Below are positions 63,789 through 64,000 of a stretch of DNA of 64,000 bases, in pieces. The position numbers and the translations under genes are program-made. The DNA lies in assembly GCF_001640805.2 (NCBI RefSeq), contig NC_066837.1:16414501-16478500 (forward strand). The letters are read 5' to 3'. This DNA is from Lates calcarifer. Lineage: Eukaryota > Chordata > Actinopteri > Centropomidae. How positions within the stretch are numbered: position 1 is the first letter of the stretch; the number at the start of each line of letters is the position of its first letter. The notes beneath the pieces are model-generated. The model worked only from the letters and a program-made list of their open reading frames with translations, searched no databases and was not told the origin of the DNA.

Positions 63789-64000
63789 CTGTAACAAAGA
63801 AATGCAATTCTGTCAGATTTCTGCAGTTTTTTTTACAATTAACCAGTTAGCATCCTGATAAGTCAGCTTTAATCAAATGTTATGGAGCTGATGAGAAGAA
63901 TGATGAGGCACCGTTAGGCTGTACACTTAGCTAGCTAGCATTGATCATATTTATCCACATAATTGCCGTTAGCTGTCAAATAGCATTGTAACATCGCAGG
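63789..64000 (-). other. f8a intron at the window edge
   Basis: Begins with the acceptor TTGTTACAG of the first visible f8a exon. I looked for the family N-terminus (..YR..SNKLKK) on the minus strand up to 64000 and did not find it. A short GCTAGCTAGC palindrome is present at about 63930-63942. Confidence 0.6.

Noticed and set aside
1..64000. tRNA, rRNA, CRISPR arrays, viral genes
   Set aside because: No clover-leaf with A/B boxes, no rRNA-like stretch, no regularly spaced repeats and no viral polymerase, envelope or capsid motifs were noticed by eye; a covariance-model scan was not possible.

Overview
The window looks like nuclear DNA of a ray-finned (teleost) fish. It shows spliced genes with GT-AG introns, long AT-rich introns full of (CA)n/(TC)n microsatellites, Tc1-like transposon relics and inverted-repeat elements of the kind common in fish, and an egg-envelope (zona pellucida) gene beside neural and signalling genes. 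I assembled four complete coding sequences and two partial genes by hand, joining exons at splice sites with matching reading phase. Each complete gene gives one uninterrupted frame: rbfox2 427 codons, the ZP gene 1293 codons, the EMP/PMP22-like gene 158 codons, all plus stop. The 11 f8a exons in the window also stay in one frame.

Layout. (1) 73-190, plus strand: last exon of a photoreceptor cGMP phosphodiesterase gamma subunit (PDE6G/PDE6H family), with 3'UTR and poly(A) signal to about 769. (2) 4658-35851, minus strand: the splicing regulator rbfox2 in 13 coding exons over 31 kb. It includes the 93-nt RRM exon, a 27-nt enlarged exon after the RRM, several TGCATG (Rbfox-binding) motifs in its own introns and a possible alternative first exon at 26189-26221. 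(3) 39306-49171, minus strand: a large secreted egg-coat protein with four N-terminal ZP-N-like units, a proline/tyrosine-rich region of roughly 420 residues inside one 1372-nt exon, a trefoil domain and a ZP module. It stops right after the ZP module, with no furin site or membrane anchor. (4) 54740-57536, plus strand: a four-exon tetraspan protein of the EMP/PMP22 family whose first extracellular loop has lost both signature cysteines. (5) 59519-63788 and beyond, minus strand: f8a (HAP40, the huntingtin partner), intron-rich here and cut at its 5' end by the window edge.

Transcription pattern. The PDE6 gamma gene and rbfox2 converge, the ZP gene and the EMP-like gene diverge across about 5.6 kb, and the EMP-like gene and f8a converge. 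The genes do not form a pathway. Rbfox2 acts on nuclear pre-mRNA, PDE6 gamma in photoreceptors, the ZP protein in the egg envelope, the EMP-like protein in membranes, and HAP40 with huntingtin. Non-coding DNA carries at least three copies and one half copy of an imperfect inverted-repeat element, two other dispersed families, and two decayed Tc1-like transposase fragments. I saw no RNA genes, CRISPR arrays or viral genes.
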